Shown here: positions 37,747-49,230 of the stretch, piece by piece | Layout of the letters: each line of letters starts with the position of its first letter | Position numbering within the stretch: position 1 is the stretch's first letter | Assembly: GCF_003597395.2 (NCBI RefSeq) | Contig: NC_133773.1 | Span: 76,638,408 to 76,702,407, forward strand | Length of the DNA: 64,000 nucleotides | Reading direction: 5' to 3' | DNA from: Chelonoidis abingdonii | Lineage: Eukaryota > Chordata > Testudines > Testudinidae | The notes under the pieces: generated by a model | Databases searched by the model: none | Seen by the model: only the letters and a program-made list of their open reading frames with translations | What the model was told of the DNA's origin: nothing | Made by a program: the position numbers and the translations under genes

Positions 37747-38838
37747 GGGTACGTCTACACTGCACGATTATTTCGAATTAGCTTAAACCGATATTACAAA
37801 ACAGATCTAATAAAATCGGTTTAGCGCGTCCACAGTGGGATCCCGAAATCGATTGTTTGCGTCCATGGTCCAAAGCTACCATCGATTTCAGGAGCGGTGC
37901 ACTGTGGGTAGCTGTTCCTCAGCTATCCCATAGTTCCCACTTCCGTGTTGAGAGCACAGTGCCTGATGGGGCAGAAAACACTGCCCCGGGTGGTGCTGGG
38001 TACAGCCTCACCCCTCCCTTTGTGAAGGCAGCAGACAACCCTTTGGCGCCTTTTTCGCGGAGTGCATTGAGCAAACGCCATAGCACAGCAATTTTTCCTT
38101 TTTTTTTTTCACGTGGTGGTGGGGGGAAATAAACTGAGGAGCTGTTCCCTGAACCACGCCAGACACTGTGTTTGAACCTACAGACATTGGGAGCTCAGCC
38201 AAGAATGCAAATAATTTTCAGAGACTGCTGTGGACTGTGGGATAGCTGGAGTCCTCAGTACCCCCTCCCTCCCTTCATGAGCGTCCATTTGAGTCTCTGG
38301 CTTCCCGTTACGCTTGTCACACAGCGCTGTGTATCCTGGAGTTTTTTATTCAAACGCTTTGGCATTTCGTGTTCTGTAACGGAGCTGGATACAACAGATT
38401 TGTCTCCCCATACAGCGATCAGACCTAGTATCTCCCGTACGGTCTATGCTGGAGCTCTTTTTCGATTTCAAACTGCATCGCCAGCCGTGCTGATCAGAGC
38501 TCCACGCTGGGCAAGCAGGAAATGTAATTCAAAAGTTCGCGGGGCTTTTCCTGTTTACCTGCCCGCTGCATCCGAGTTCAGATTGCTGTCCAGAGCGGTC
38601 AGTGCTGCACTCTGGGATGCCGCCCGGAGGCCAATAACGTCGATTTCCGTCCACACGAACCCTAATCCGAGTTATCGCTATCGAATTTAGCGCTACTCCT
38701 CTCGTTTGGGAGGAGTTCCGAAATCGATTTAAGGAGCCGTTTAACTCGATATTAATGACGACGTCGTGTGAACGGATACAGCGTTAAATCGGTATATCGG
38801 CCATTAAACCGATTTAAAGTCGCAGTGTAGACCTGGCC
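37747..38838. mobile_element. 1.09-kb non-autonomous PIF/Harbinger-like transposon, copy A
   Basis: Left end GGGTACGTCTACACTGC and right end GCAGTGTAGACCTGGCC share the inverted core GTCTACACTGC. TAA flanks both sides (37744-37746 and 38839-38841), the TWA-type target duplication of PIF/Harbinger elements. Subterminal regions are rich in short inverted AAACCGAT and ATCGGTTT words. Copy B at 49231-50321 is almost base-for-base identical, in the same orientation. Frames of 91 and 172 residues inside it lack any transposase or Myb-like motif and start near no meaningful signal. The interior is comparatively rich in CpG, which fits a young insertion not yet decayed by methylation. Confidence 0.92.
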
Positions 38839-39522
38839 TAAGTTACAAGATTCAACATTTCTGTTACAATTAATTTACATTATTTTTAAAAACAGACAGA
38901 TAAGAGGAAATTCTCCTCCCTGAATGTGCAGGCTCCACTGTCTAAGGTTATTTTCTGAATGACAGCTCCACTTGTTACATCTGGCAACGATCTTCCATTA
39001 TAACATAATTCACTTTGCAAGGCCCTTTGGCTCTCACAAAGATAAGTTGCTACATAAAAACAAATTATTTCTAATTCACGTGTTTTTGAATATGCTACAC
39101 CTTCATTTTTTGCACAAGCTTCAGATTTTAAAAAAACACAAACAAAAAAAACACACAAATCCTACAAATTCATTTCAATTCCTATTTTGAATTTTCTTGT
39201 TTATGTTAGGGCCATAAATCTCCTGTAATGAGCTTTATTACTTACCATTAGTATCTCAAAAGGTATGTTCTCAATGCTCGGATCTGACTCTCAATTGAAT
39301 TGACATATTGGAAAAAAAAAAACTATCATGAGAAATGCAAAAACTACCTGCCCTCTAAAATGAGATATGGAAAAAACTATCAATAACTCACTGAATGTCT
39401 TTGTAATCCCTCATTCCTGGAAGTTAGACCCTACATTTTGAAGTAATTTCAGCCATACAGCTCTCAGTGAATTTAATTATCTCTGGAACACACCTGTCAG
39501 TGAGTGACAGTCCAGTACCTTA

Positions 39523-39797
39523 GGCCTGGTCTACAATCAGATACATAACTTCAGCTGTGAGAATAGCATAGCTGAAGTCAACGTATCTTAGATTGAATTA
39601 AAATTATTTACCTTGTGTCCTTGCAGCACTGGATCGACGGCCGCGGCTCCTCCGTCGACTTTCCTTCAGCCTTTCACACTGCTGGAGTTCAGCAGTTGAC
39701 GGGAGAACAATCAGGGATCGATTTATCACATCTACACTACACGCGATAAATTGATCCCCGTTAGATCGATTGCTACCTGCCCAGGTAAAGGTCTTTC
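39523..39797. mobile_element. MITE of the GTCTACA/TAA family, right end eroded
   Basis: It starts GGCCTGGTCTACA after TTA. Subterminal ATAGCATAGCTGAAGTC and CGTATCTTAG and the palindromic ATCTACACTACACGCGATAAATTGATCCCC match the element at 27540. The expected right terminus is not recognisable (the text becomes CTGCCCAGGTAAAGG), so the end coordinate is approximate. Confidence 0.7.
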
Positions 39798-40029
39798 CTA
39801 GCTCACTGATATTTTGGTAGCAGAGAAGAACATATTACTGCATTAAGCATGTAGAGGATTCTTTTAGCATGCTCAAAATCTCCCAACATCATACCTAAGA
39901 CCCAAATTATTACAGACTATGTATTGGAAGGAAGTGGAATGGCTGGTAGAAAGATGCCAATATAGTTTCCATGTGTATCATGATCAGTGGAACTGGAGTC
40001 AGAGAGCCAATATTCCCTGGAGGGACACA

Positions 40030-41731
40030 CCCATTATGAAGAGCAGATACACTCTAATAATGTACAATGAGAGCATAACGCAACCCCTAGGAAAATGTGA
40101 CCTCATAGTAACAGCCCCCCTGAACCTCCCCACCAAAAAATATGATACCAATCTTAGTTTGGGATAGTCACCCCTCTTGAGGAATACAGTCATACAAGCT
40201 ATGGATCTGATCAGGGTACAGTGTCACAGTGTTATAGCTGCAGTGCAAGAAACAAAAAGGGGAGCCCTCAGAGACAATGGAGTCAACTGTAAAAGCAAAT
40301 GGGGATGTTTTCAAAGGTGACAAGTGCCTCAAAGGAAAGCTGCAGGCTCAAGAGCATTTTTACTTTCTGAGATTGGAAATAGATCCCATAGTGGTCTTCC
40401 TTTGTGCTTACCACAAAGAAAAATTCCATCAGCACAACATAATCAGTATGCAAGGAGCTCAAAAGTTTGCAGAGCAGGCGTATCATAGCACCTGTGCAGA
40501 CCAGTACAGCCTGGACAACCAGCACGATGGTGGTAAAGAAGCCATCAGACAAACTGCACATCAGCATAGACCCAAAGCCACTGAACCAGGCATTGAAAAG
40601 ATGCCACAATCTACTGCCTACAATCGATGACATCTTGCCAGAACAAGGCCAGAGGGTTTGTCTACATGAATATTTAGTTTATGGCAAGTTGGGGTGTGAA
40701 TCTACCCTGCCCTAGCCTACAGCTCTCTAACTGTCCACATAGACCCTGCTGATTAGCCTGAACAGTTCGTTAATTCACTCTGATCGAGTCCACTTTGAAA
40801 CAGGACAAGATCAAAGTGCATTAACAAAATGTCATTATCCATAAGCAGGGTGCACATGGACAGGTGCACCATGGCAGGCTAGTCAGGGTAGATCCATCCC
40901 TTAGCTTGCCACAAACCTAAGCTTTTGTGTAGACAAGCCCAGAATCTTTACAGTTTATGTGTGAGGAAAAGCTTTTGGCACATAAGCTTGAATAAACAGT
41001 GCAGCATGCTGAAAGCCTTTGCAAAACCATTTGGTGACTACAAATGGCTGAACATGCCAATGGGCATAAGCCCAGCACAGAGGTGTTCCAGAGAACACTC
41101 ACCGCTGCGCTGGAAGGACTGCCTGGGGTGAAAATAATTGCAGACTATATGCTCATTGTAGCTGAAGGAGGCATTGACAGAGAAGCTGAATGAGACCATG
41201 ACAGAAAACTACAGATTTTCTACAGTGATGCAGGGACAAGAACATAAAACTCAACCCAGAAAAAAATGTGACAAACAGTGTGAGGTGACATATGTTGGAC
41301 ATCTGCTCACCGGAGAGGGATTGAAAGTGATTCTAACACTATCAAGGCAATCAGAGTCATGCTAGCTCCAGTCCAAGTTCTGTCCACACCTGCTTTCAGC
41401 AGAGGAACCCATGCTTCAGCTCATAGGACAGAATGTTGACTGAGTAGATCCCTAATAGCAAGATCTGACACACTGAAACAAATAATAATGGATGCCCCTG
41501 CCCTCAAGTAATACCAGCCAGGAAAGCCACTGATGCTCTAGTGTGATGTATCTGAGAAAGGACTAAGTGTAGCTCTTTTGCAGGAGCAGTCTGTCACATA
41601 TGCCAGCAGAACTGTGTCAAAGATCACACAGGATTATGGTCAAATAGAAAAAGAGGTTTTGGGTGTGGTATTTGCAGTAGAGTTATTCCATCAGTAAAGC
41701 TATGGCCACCCAATAACTGCAAACAGACCAC
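40030..41731 (+). pseudogene. Gypsy pol remnant: protease, RT and start of RNase H
   Basis: A protease-like stretch with LIMYN and PLGKCDL lies at 40060-40110. RT text starts with KLHISIDPKPLNQALKR (about 40550-40600) and TIDDILPEQG. It is interrupted by the MITE at 40654-40940 and resumes with FWHISLN, FAKPFG and LNMPMGISPA (40975-41080). The catalytic ADDI-type box near 41140-41151 has its second aspartate codon replaced by a tyrosine codon (41146-41148), so the enzyme is inactive in addition to carrying stops. RNase H-like text (CDVSEKGLSVALLQE, YASR, YGQIEKEVLGVVFA) runs from about 41540 to 41695. The frame is then cut at 41731 by a solo LTR. Confidence 0.85.
40654..40940. mobile_element. 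MITE inserted in Gypsy RT
   Basis: The ends GGGTTTGTCTACATG and TTGTGTAGACAAGCCC are inverted repeats. AGA flanks both sides (40651-40653 and 40941-40943). Removing the element and one AGA restores continuity of the RT reading frame, which confirms the boundaries. The AGA duplication differs from the usual TAA, so it may belong to a sister family or be mutated. Confidence 0.82.
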
Positions 41732-42395
41732 TGTGATGGAGTGACTACCCCACAGTCATCCTGCAGGGTTTAATGCAGCCCAGATAGGCCAATTAACCCA
41801 TCAGACAGCTGGTTAAGGAGACTCAGCTAGGCAGGAATAGGTGGGGCCTATAAATTCCAAGAGGTGAAAGCAGAAGGGGCTGTTGGGAAAAGGCAGACAC
41901 TCCCAGGAGAAACAGAGGAGTGAGTGGATACTGCAGAGGGCAATCACTCCCTGAGAAGAGGGAGGACGCTTTTGGGAATTGTAGGTCCAGGAAGTAAAGG
42001 GGAACAAGCAGTAGGAAGAAGCACAGGGATAGAGCAGTGAGGCCAACGAGAGAAGGCCCAGACTGCTGAGCTGAGGGTCCCTGGGCTGGAACCTGAAGAA
42101 TAGCGTCAGCCCGGGTTCCCCTACCAGCCACTGGGCGAGTGTCACAGAGGAAGTGAGTAGGAAGGCTGCATAGGGCTACTGAGGAGCTAAACCTCCCCTG
42201 GAAGGGGGGAACACAGACAGTGACACGGCCGGAGGGCCAATCCATGAAGAGGACACTGTGGTTGCTGAGACTACAAGCGGACAGCAGAGACAGAGTGCAA
42301 ACTATGGATGGGGGGGGGGGGAAGAGGGGGGTCTTGGCCTTGAGCTAATCCCCAGACTATCAGGATGAGGCACCAGTCCAGTGGTGAGTGGGACA
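41732..42395 (+). mobile_element. Solo LTR nested in Gypsy pol, 4-bp target duplication CCAC
   Basis: Starts TGTGATGG, ends GTGGGACA, and is flanked by CCAC at 41728-41731 and 42396-42399. The interrupted RNase H frame resumes directly after the second CCAC, so the boundaries are set by the host element. A TATA-like CTATAAATT lies near 41849. A G-run occurs at 42311-42322. No coding sequence: the frames on the minus strand here are by-products of purine-rich composition. Confidence 0.9.
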
Positions 42396-43460
42396 CCACA
42401 AACCCCTAGACATCATGATGGCAAAAACCTTTTTTAGTCCTCCAAAGAGATTTCCGAGTATGTTGATGACCTCCAGTGCTACCAGATAGAGATCAGGTAC
42501 TATCAAGAACAATTACTGGTGTAAGCTGACACCTTGAGCAGGGCACACATGAGTTGAGGGAAAGGAATCTGGACACTGATTCCTTTAACATGCAGCACTC
42601 TCTCCTGGTTTCGACAGTGAAGCTGATGGGAAGAGGCTATGGAACAGGACATCACACTACAGACAGTAAAAAGAGCGTGCTAACGGTGGCCAGAAGACAA
42701 AAGTCAAATACTGGTAGGAGCAAAACTACATTTTCAAATTAAAGATGAGCTGAGTGTTCAGGATAGAATTACATTTCAAGGACAGAGAGCTGTTACATAA
42801 GGATGTCATGCAAAGATACATGCCTCATACCTAGGCATTTACAGCTATCTTAAATGGGCTCGAGTGTGTGTTTACTGGTTAGGAATGAATACACGACTCC
42901 ACTCCATGATAGAAGGATGCAACATCTGCAATCCATGTGACAGAAGCAGAAAAAGACTTACCACATGAGTTACCCACCCAACCATTGGAAAAGGTGGGAG
43001 CAGACTTATTTACCCTCAAGGAAAAGCAGCACTTGATTACAGTGAACTACTTTTAAAATTTTTGAGAGGTTGATACCCTACCTGATACAAGTAGCAAGCC
43101 AGTGATTGACAAACTGAAGACCTGTTTTGTGAGATATGGCATTCTGGACATCTTTACCAATAATGACCCCAATTTGCACAAGAAGAAATCAAGACATTTG
43201 CATGCAAATGAGAGTTTGACCATCACATCTCCTCTCCAGCATACTCATAGAGTCATGGTAAGGTGGAATCAGTTAAGATTCTTACACAAGGCTGTTTCTT
43301 TTGCTTCAGACCTCTTTTGCTTTTTTGGCACACAGGAATACCCCATCATAGGGATATCAAAACAGTCCAGTGCAGGTATTGATGAGAGGAAGGCCCAACA
43401 CTCTGCTATCAGTGAGGGGGAACCTGTTGCAACCAGAAGGATTAAGAGGAGATAGCCAAC
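42396..43460 (+). pseudogene. Gypsy pol remnant: end of RNase H and integrase
   Basis: The coding text picks up right after the nested solo LTR and its CCAC duplicate, continuing the RNase H motif interrupted at 41731. Further on, an integrase zinc-finger-like region is visible (SYLGIYSYLKWARVCVYW about 42825-42880, then CNICNPC about 42920-42940), followed by a diverged core with a KLKTCFVRYGILDIF block (43105-43150). Stops and frameshifts are frequent. The part after 43200 is not confidently alignable to a pol domain from inspection alone. Confidence 0.7.
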
Positions 43461-44984
43461 AATCAGAGAAAGCAGGCACTACAATAAAACAGGTCAGATG
43501 AGCATCTACAGCCCCGATAATCCAGCCATTGGAGAGACCCCAGAAGGAGTGAACTAAAGGAGTCATGAGGGGTTCTGAGGTGACTGCGCAAGGGACAAGT
43601 GATCCAAGGAACACGATCCACCTACAAGCCAGCAGACTCAACACCCAGGAAAGCCAACACAGATCATCACTGAATGGAGAGACAGAGAACCATCTGGAGG
43701 ACAACTCAACAGGGAGGAAGGAGACTCCACAGGGACAGTTTGCTGGGCTCAGAGACAGGTGACAGGAAGACAGAGGTAAGTCACTCCCAGCAAGATTACC
43801 TGCTGAGGACACGAAACTATCTCAAAGACTATAGTCTTCTCTGTGGTAAAGACAAGACTCCAACTTGGCTATGTGCTAGCAACCTCTGGCCAAAGGGAAA
43901 AGTGGTGTGGTCTGTGCATTAAATTTTATTTTCAATGTTTATATTAAAATGTCTGTAGAATAAGGAAGATGTACCATGATCAGTGGAACTGGACTCAGAG
44001 GGCAAGTATTCCCTGGAGAGACCGTTTTGAAGACAAACCAGAGGAACAGGGAACACCGAGGAGTTAGGCTGCTCAGCCACTTCGAGAGAGATGTCCACAG
44101 TGTTGAGTAAAGTTCCATGTGTTCAACTAAACATGCATTCAGCTTCACACTGTGAATGAAACACCATGGACCATCAAGAACAGGTTCTTCTGGTCCTAAA
44201 ACTTGACACCTAGATTAGGTTGAAGACTGAGTTTGTGTTGGGACATCACCGTATTTCCAACTCCAATGAACATGTCCCTACGCTTTCAAAGAATTGCCTG
44301 GGATTTAGCAAGCTTGTGGAGAATTTTAAAAAGATAATTACCTTAAAATAACAAGCTTTTCCCAGGGTGACAGCATTGTTCCAGGAAGAGACCATACCAA
44401 CTAAAAAAATTCTATAGAACTAACAATTAAACTGGAGTCAGTTGGTACAGATTCTCCATGATGATGGTAAAGGGCTAAGACCCCAACAGAAATCAGGTTG
44501 TGCCCCTCACCTTAATATTATATTACCTCTATGCTAAGGGCAAAATTCTCCCCTTCAATTTACATACAATGTATCCTAACTCAGATATTTTGTTTTCTTA
44601 AGTGTGTGGAACTCTCACTGAAAATCAGATCCATTTTACCCTCCTGTCAAACTAAAAGGATCATGCTTTTTAAGGTGCATTTGGGGAGGGAAATACTGTT
44701 TGAGGAGTGATGTTTAGTGAGGGCAAGGTATTTTCTGTATCTCTACCACACTCTTTATTTGGTCCATTAGTTATGTTTGGACTTGGCAGAATTCATTTTT
44801 TATTATTTGGATTGATGGTATCAATTTCTATTTGAAAGTATTTTTTAGATTTGTATTATTTAAATTTTCAAAGTTATGGAAAATTAAATAATTGTCTGAC
44901 CTCCTCATAATGAGAATACAAGTTGAGATTCAAAAAGTTAAAGGTTTATAACTACTAAAAACACAAATTAGAGAGGGAAAAGCT

Positions 44985-45102
44985 CTGTGTGGCTCAAAAA
45001 CTTTTCTGTCTCACCAACAGAAGTTGGTCCAATAAAAGATATTATCTCACCCACCTTGTCTCTAATATTCTGGGACTGACACAGCTAAACCACACTGCAT
45101 AA
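44985..45102 (+). mobile_element. PLE-type tail fragment (second family)
   Basis: Contains CTCTGTGTGGCTC, CTCACCAACAGAAGTTGG, TCCAATAAAAGATATTA and CTGGGACTGACACAGC in the order seen in a very common sauropsid tail repeat. Its design (a stem with GAGCT/AGCTC-type arms followed by a GAAA-like box) parallels the PLE tail at 7753-7790. Further copies lie at 50856 and 61631. Confidence 0.65.
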
Positions 45103-46090
45103 AACAGAAATTGTCAACATCAAGTGTCAAAGTACATACCCTTAAATCAAACTCTAATACGTTCTCAAGCAGCATTTTTCCTTACCTTGTCTTGCTGTAA
45201 ATTTGGGAAATATTTTTCATCATTTTGTGTGTGTACATTTTAACTGATGTTTAATAACATATACTGATAAAAATTGCACCTGACTTTCTTTCCTCACATC
45301 AATTGTGCTTTTAACAAATTGCCAGGGACATCTAAAGTGTAAGATGGTTGCCCTTTAGGGTTTATAAATCAAAAATAAACAAAACATAAATGAAGTACCC
45401 AAGTGTTTAGGAAGTAAAGAATATCAGAGCCTAGATCCACCAGAGCATTTTTTCTTGACATATCCCTTAATCCGTCAATTTACAGAGTAAGAAAATATCT
45501 CCTGGTGGTCCTTTGCTTCCCACACTGGATGGGGAAGGACTAGGGCCATCCATATCAGGCTGTAGTGCAGGACGGATGTGCAATGGGGAACAGGCTGCCC
45601 TCCATAAGTGGATGTATTCTCCTGCATCCTGGGAACTTTTCTGTACATTCTGGGAAGTTCCAGGAAGCATTTATCCTCTTTCAGGCCCTGCACTAACCCT
45701 TCATATGGGCTATGTTTTAAAGATATGAGCTAATTATATTAGTAACATCTCTTTTTTTAATCTTTCTTTCTGTGTTATAATGTCTTAATAGCTGCTTTTA
45801 ATTAAAGGAATTATGTGTTATTCAATGTATGTGATATAAAAATGGTAGGGACAGAGCAGTCCATTCATTGCTCTGAGCACCGAGGGAACACAATTCCATC
45901 CCGTCTTCTCAAAATGCAATCATATAAGGGTTGGGCAGAAACTGTCCATAATGAATTGCTGAGTGGGCGAAGAGTGAACAAACAGAATTAGAATTAATGG
46001 TAATCATAACAGGCATAAAATTGATTTGGTTGGCTAATCCTGCATTTTTAACTTGGGATGCTGCTAGATATAGGAGAAAAAAAGGCAACA

Positions 46091-46104
46091 GTTGCTATAG
46101 CAAC
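46091..46104. promoter_or_regulatory. RFX/X-box-like palindrome
   Basis: GTTGCTATAGCAAC is a perfect 14-bp inverted repeat matching the RFX-family X-box pattern (GTNRCC, 0-3 bases, RGYAAC) apart from T at one C position in each half. It lies in repeat-free AT-rich DNA. A chance match is possible. Confidence 0.4.
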
Positions 46105-48441
46105 AGGACTACAGATAGAGCCTACATTGCAAATGCCACTGTTCTTGGCCGACAAAGCAAAGCAATGTTGTAAGCTGGAGTACACAAATACTGTGGAACA
46201 TTGACTTCAGCTGTATCTTAACAAAAATGATTTCAACATCATTTTTGAGTAATGACTATGAAAAAGAATCTATGTTTTTGAACCATTTTTTTAAACCAAA
46301 AAATGATTCCTGAACTGAAATTTACAATTGTCACCTTTAAAATCTAAGTATTTGACAACTGTCACTATCTGAGATAACCACACATTTCCCCTGTACTCAG
46401 AGAAGGAAATATCTGTGGTATAGCATACAGCAGATGGCCAAATTACTTAATTTTTAGTACATTTCAGTTAAAATAAAAATTAAATGCCATTAATGATGGA
46501 CCCTTAAAATGATGCTTTCTAAGGAAGGATATGACAGATCATTATTTACTAGTGAATCTAATAAGAACTTCCACAATGCACACCATTTTTATAGAGGCTT
46601 TGCAATCAGTATTGGAAAAGAAAAAACTGAAAAAGCAAAAATCTGATAAAACAAAATGGGAAACTTTTTTAAAATACCTAAGTAAACAATGCGTAAGCTT
46701 GAGGGTCAAAATACTATTGTAATATAAATTAATCTTTAATCCTGAACCACATTATTCTTCAATATGAAACAAACTATCAGACAGTAAGTTTGTTATCCCA
46801 GTTATCACATCTGAGTTATTTACTGTATAGAATGATAAAATGGACCTAAATTCAGACTTGGAGAGGTCTAATTTTGTGTTTTTCACCTTCTTAAGTCAGC
46901 ATGAAATATGTGTTGAACTTTAGGCCTATTCTAAAAACCAATATCAACCACAGAATTAAAGAATTGCAGTGGGCTCATCTGCTCTAAACAGGTGCCCCAA
47001 GAGAAGGCAGTACTGATATTTACTAGAGAAAATAAAGAAACACTCCAAGAAATAGGAGGGCTACCATATCTCGGACCTGAAACACACTGAAATGTTTTTA
47101 GATTTCCCCCTCCCCTCCTTTTCACTCTGGCCATAGTCATCATTAATTTATCACTAGCAGTGACACATACTCTATCGACAATAGTGACATATTTTTCAAA
47201 AATGATTTTAAGGAAACTGCAGTTTGAATTTTAAATAATCCCCTGACATCCCCAGTGACTCTGCTAGAAGCAGTTCTTCAGTCTCCACTATGTGCTGTGA
47301 CTTACTCATTTTAAAAAAAATTAACTTCTTTAAGTACACTGTGAGGTTAATTCAGGTAGCTGCCATTGAACATATAGACATGGTATTATTATAACAAGCA
47401 AGGATGCTGGTACAGAATTAATGTTTTAGTTTTGATTCTAAACTGGTAATGCTAATCTGACACTGGAATCCACCATGGGTGAAAAGTCATGGATTTTATG
47501 TCGTTTTGACAGGGAGTCAATGTTCAATGACAGGGGGTAAATGTTTGTGGGTAAAGAGCTGATTAGCCGAACAGATGTTTTGAAGACCCAGCTGTCCTAA
47601 CCCAAGAGATAAGAGAGAAAGGCTCCAGATCTTTGCTTTGGTAGACTACAGGAGCAATGAAATATGAGTTCTAGACAAAAGCAACTATGGTCAGGCTCTC
47701 ATAGCATAGTTAGGAGAATAAGCATTAGTTTCCTATTGATAAGATTGCTCTTTCATTTTTCTGGTAGTTAGCTGTTGTTAAAGTCATTTCTTTGCTACAT
47801 CAAGGTAATTACTTCAGAAAGGCTGGCTTCTCTTTACTCTTTTTATGACTAAATAGACAGACACATAGGTAATTACATCTCCTGGTTTTTCCCTTAACAT
47901 TCTGGTTATGCTTTCATTGACAAGCCCAGCTCTCACTGAAGACAATAGTAGCATTCTGTTATTTTCAGAACGCCACCAGGCACTTAATTTTCAAAACAAT
48001 ATTTGGGACAAGGTGAAGAGAGGGGAGGATGGTAATTCACTGTGTGTCTTAGAAGGAAATCAGGGAAGCTACCTGTAGTCATGAGATCTATTTTATAATA
48101 CAAGAAAACAAGAGTAAATTTGGTAGCAGCCACTCAATATTTTTTTTCATTTTATTACTTAACATAGTTGTAATCCTGCATGGCAATTAATAAAATCCTT
48201 TAATGAAAATCTACCAAATTACTTTGTTGCACGGAGCTAATAGAACTGCAGCAAACGCTGTGTACTATAAGATGTAGTATATCATTTTATAAAAACTACT
48301 GATAATGGAGAGAATGCTTTTTAAAATATGTGTTTCCAGCAAAGCTATGGAAAGTAACATTCAATAAGCTAATTATGGTTTATTGCTACAAAAAAATTTT
48401 GGAAAGAGAATTTAGAAGAGACAGCTACTTAAAATGAAATC

Positions 48442-48466
48442 TGGTTAAAAGCCAGGCTTTTAACCA
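48442..48466. repeat. Short perfect hairpin beside a transposon edge
   Basis: TGGTTAAAAG and CTTTTAACCA are perfect 10-bp arms around a 5-base loop. Confidence 0.75.
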
Positions 48467-48478
48467 ATTGGCCATCAT

Positions 48479-49120
48479 GGTACTGCCAACCTCAAGAGAT
48501 CAAAATTTCAAGCCAAATCCCCAAAAATCCTGAGATCCCATTTTTTTAAGTCTTTCTTTTGACTTTTTAAACTTTCTTCCAGCTATGTCCGTGTGATCAT
48601 TTCAGGTTGAATGTCAACCTTTACTGCACACAAAAACACAAGTTTCTCCCTGGCTGCTCAGCTGAAAACTTGAATTGCTGTCTCCTCATCCCTAAAATAG
48701 GGGAACAGCCATACATTTCCTCTTACTGACTTGACTGGGGTTCTGCCCTTCCCCAGACACAGCAGTACTAGTTCCCTGACTCCCCCCACCACCCCCAGGG
48801 CTTCCCCTCTGCCTACATCTCAAGTGAAGGAGAAATCAAGGAAGCAGTGAAACGTTGCTCCTTGGCCCCAGACCCAAGAGCAGCTTTTCCCTCACTCCCT
48901 GCTCCACAAATCCTCACAAAGGACAAAACACTGAAGGCAGGGTTCAGAGACAGGACAGTTCTGTGTCCTTACCGCCAAGGCTCTCGCATACAGCTCTGCC
49001 CAACCCCAGAAAAAAAAAAAATCACACGAATAGAAGTTTCTAGTATCACCACAACAGTTTGTCCTACAGGCTCAAAAATCTCATGACTAGTGATCAGTTC
49101 ACAAAAGTCGGCAATACTAC
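48479..49120. mobile_element. Putative non-autonomous DNA transposon
   Basis: GGTACTGCCAACCTCAAGAG at the left and, on the other strand, GTAGTATTGCCGACTTTTG at the right share an imperfect inverted terminus. Subterminal 'aatctcatga'/'atcctgagatccc' words resemble a known tetrapod DNA repeat. No clear target duplication was found, so the boundaries are approximate. Confidence 0.45.
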
Positions 49121-49230
49121 CTTTCTCTGGAGGCTCACGCTTAGTTCTTCTCATGTGTGATGCCATTTGTGACAGAGAATGTTCTATATATTAACACAAC
49201 TTTGTGTCCCAAGAATTTTTCTGAAACTAA

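Larger units (their letters stand above)
39972..44165 (+). mobile_element. Degraded Ty3/Gypsy LTR retrotransposon with nested insertions
   Basis: An element in plus orientation. About 50 bp at 39972-40024 (TGTATCATGATCAGTGG onward) is repeated at 43971-44025 (TGTACCATGATCAGTGG). This marks the starts of the 5' and 3' LTRs; the 3' copy is preceded by a purine-rich tract (AATAAGGAAGA). The rest of the 5' LTR and gag are missing: protease-like coding text follows almost at once. The pol order is protease, RT, RNase H, integrase, as in Ty3/Gypsy. The 3' LTR has AGTAAAGTT near 44107 and an approximate end at 44165. Numerous stops, frameshifts and two nested insertions (40654-40940 and 41732-42395) show it is long dead. 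Confidence 0.82.
45103..48478. other. Repeat-poor AT-rich DNA with an X-box-like palindrome
   Basis: No gene or recognised transposon. It includes the palindrome at 46091-46104 and small frames without domains. Confidence 0.5.

Noticed and set aside
37857..38132. 91-residue frame repeated exactly at 49341-49616
   Set aside because: Also inside the duplicated transposon, with no recognisable motif.
38172..38690. 172-residue frame shared with a 173-residue frame at 49652-50173
   Set aside because: Identity is explained by both being copies of one transposon. No transposase, zinc-finger or Myb-like motif is visible and the start codons differ between copies.
41823..42245. 140-residue minus-strand frame
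   Set aside because: It is antisense inside the nested solo LTR; purine-rich text gives a stop-poor complementary strand.
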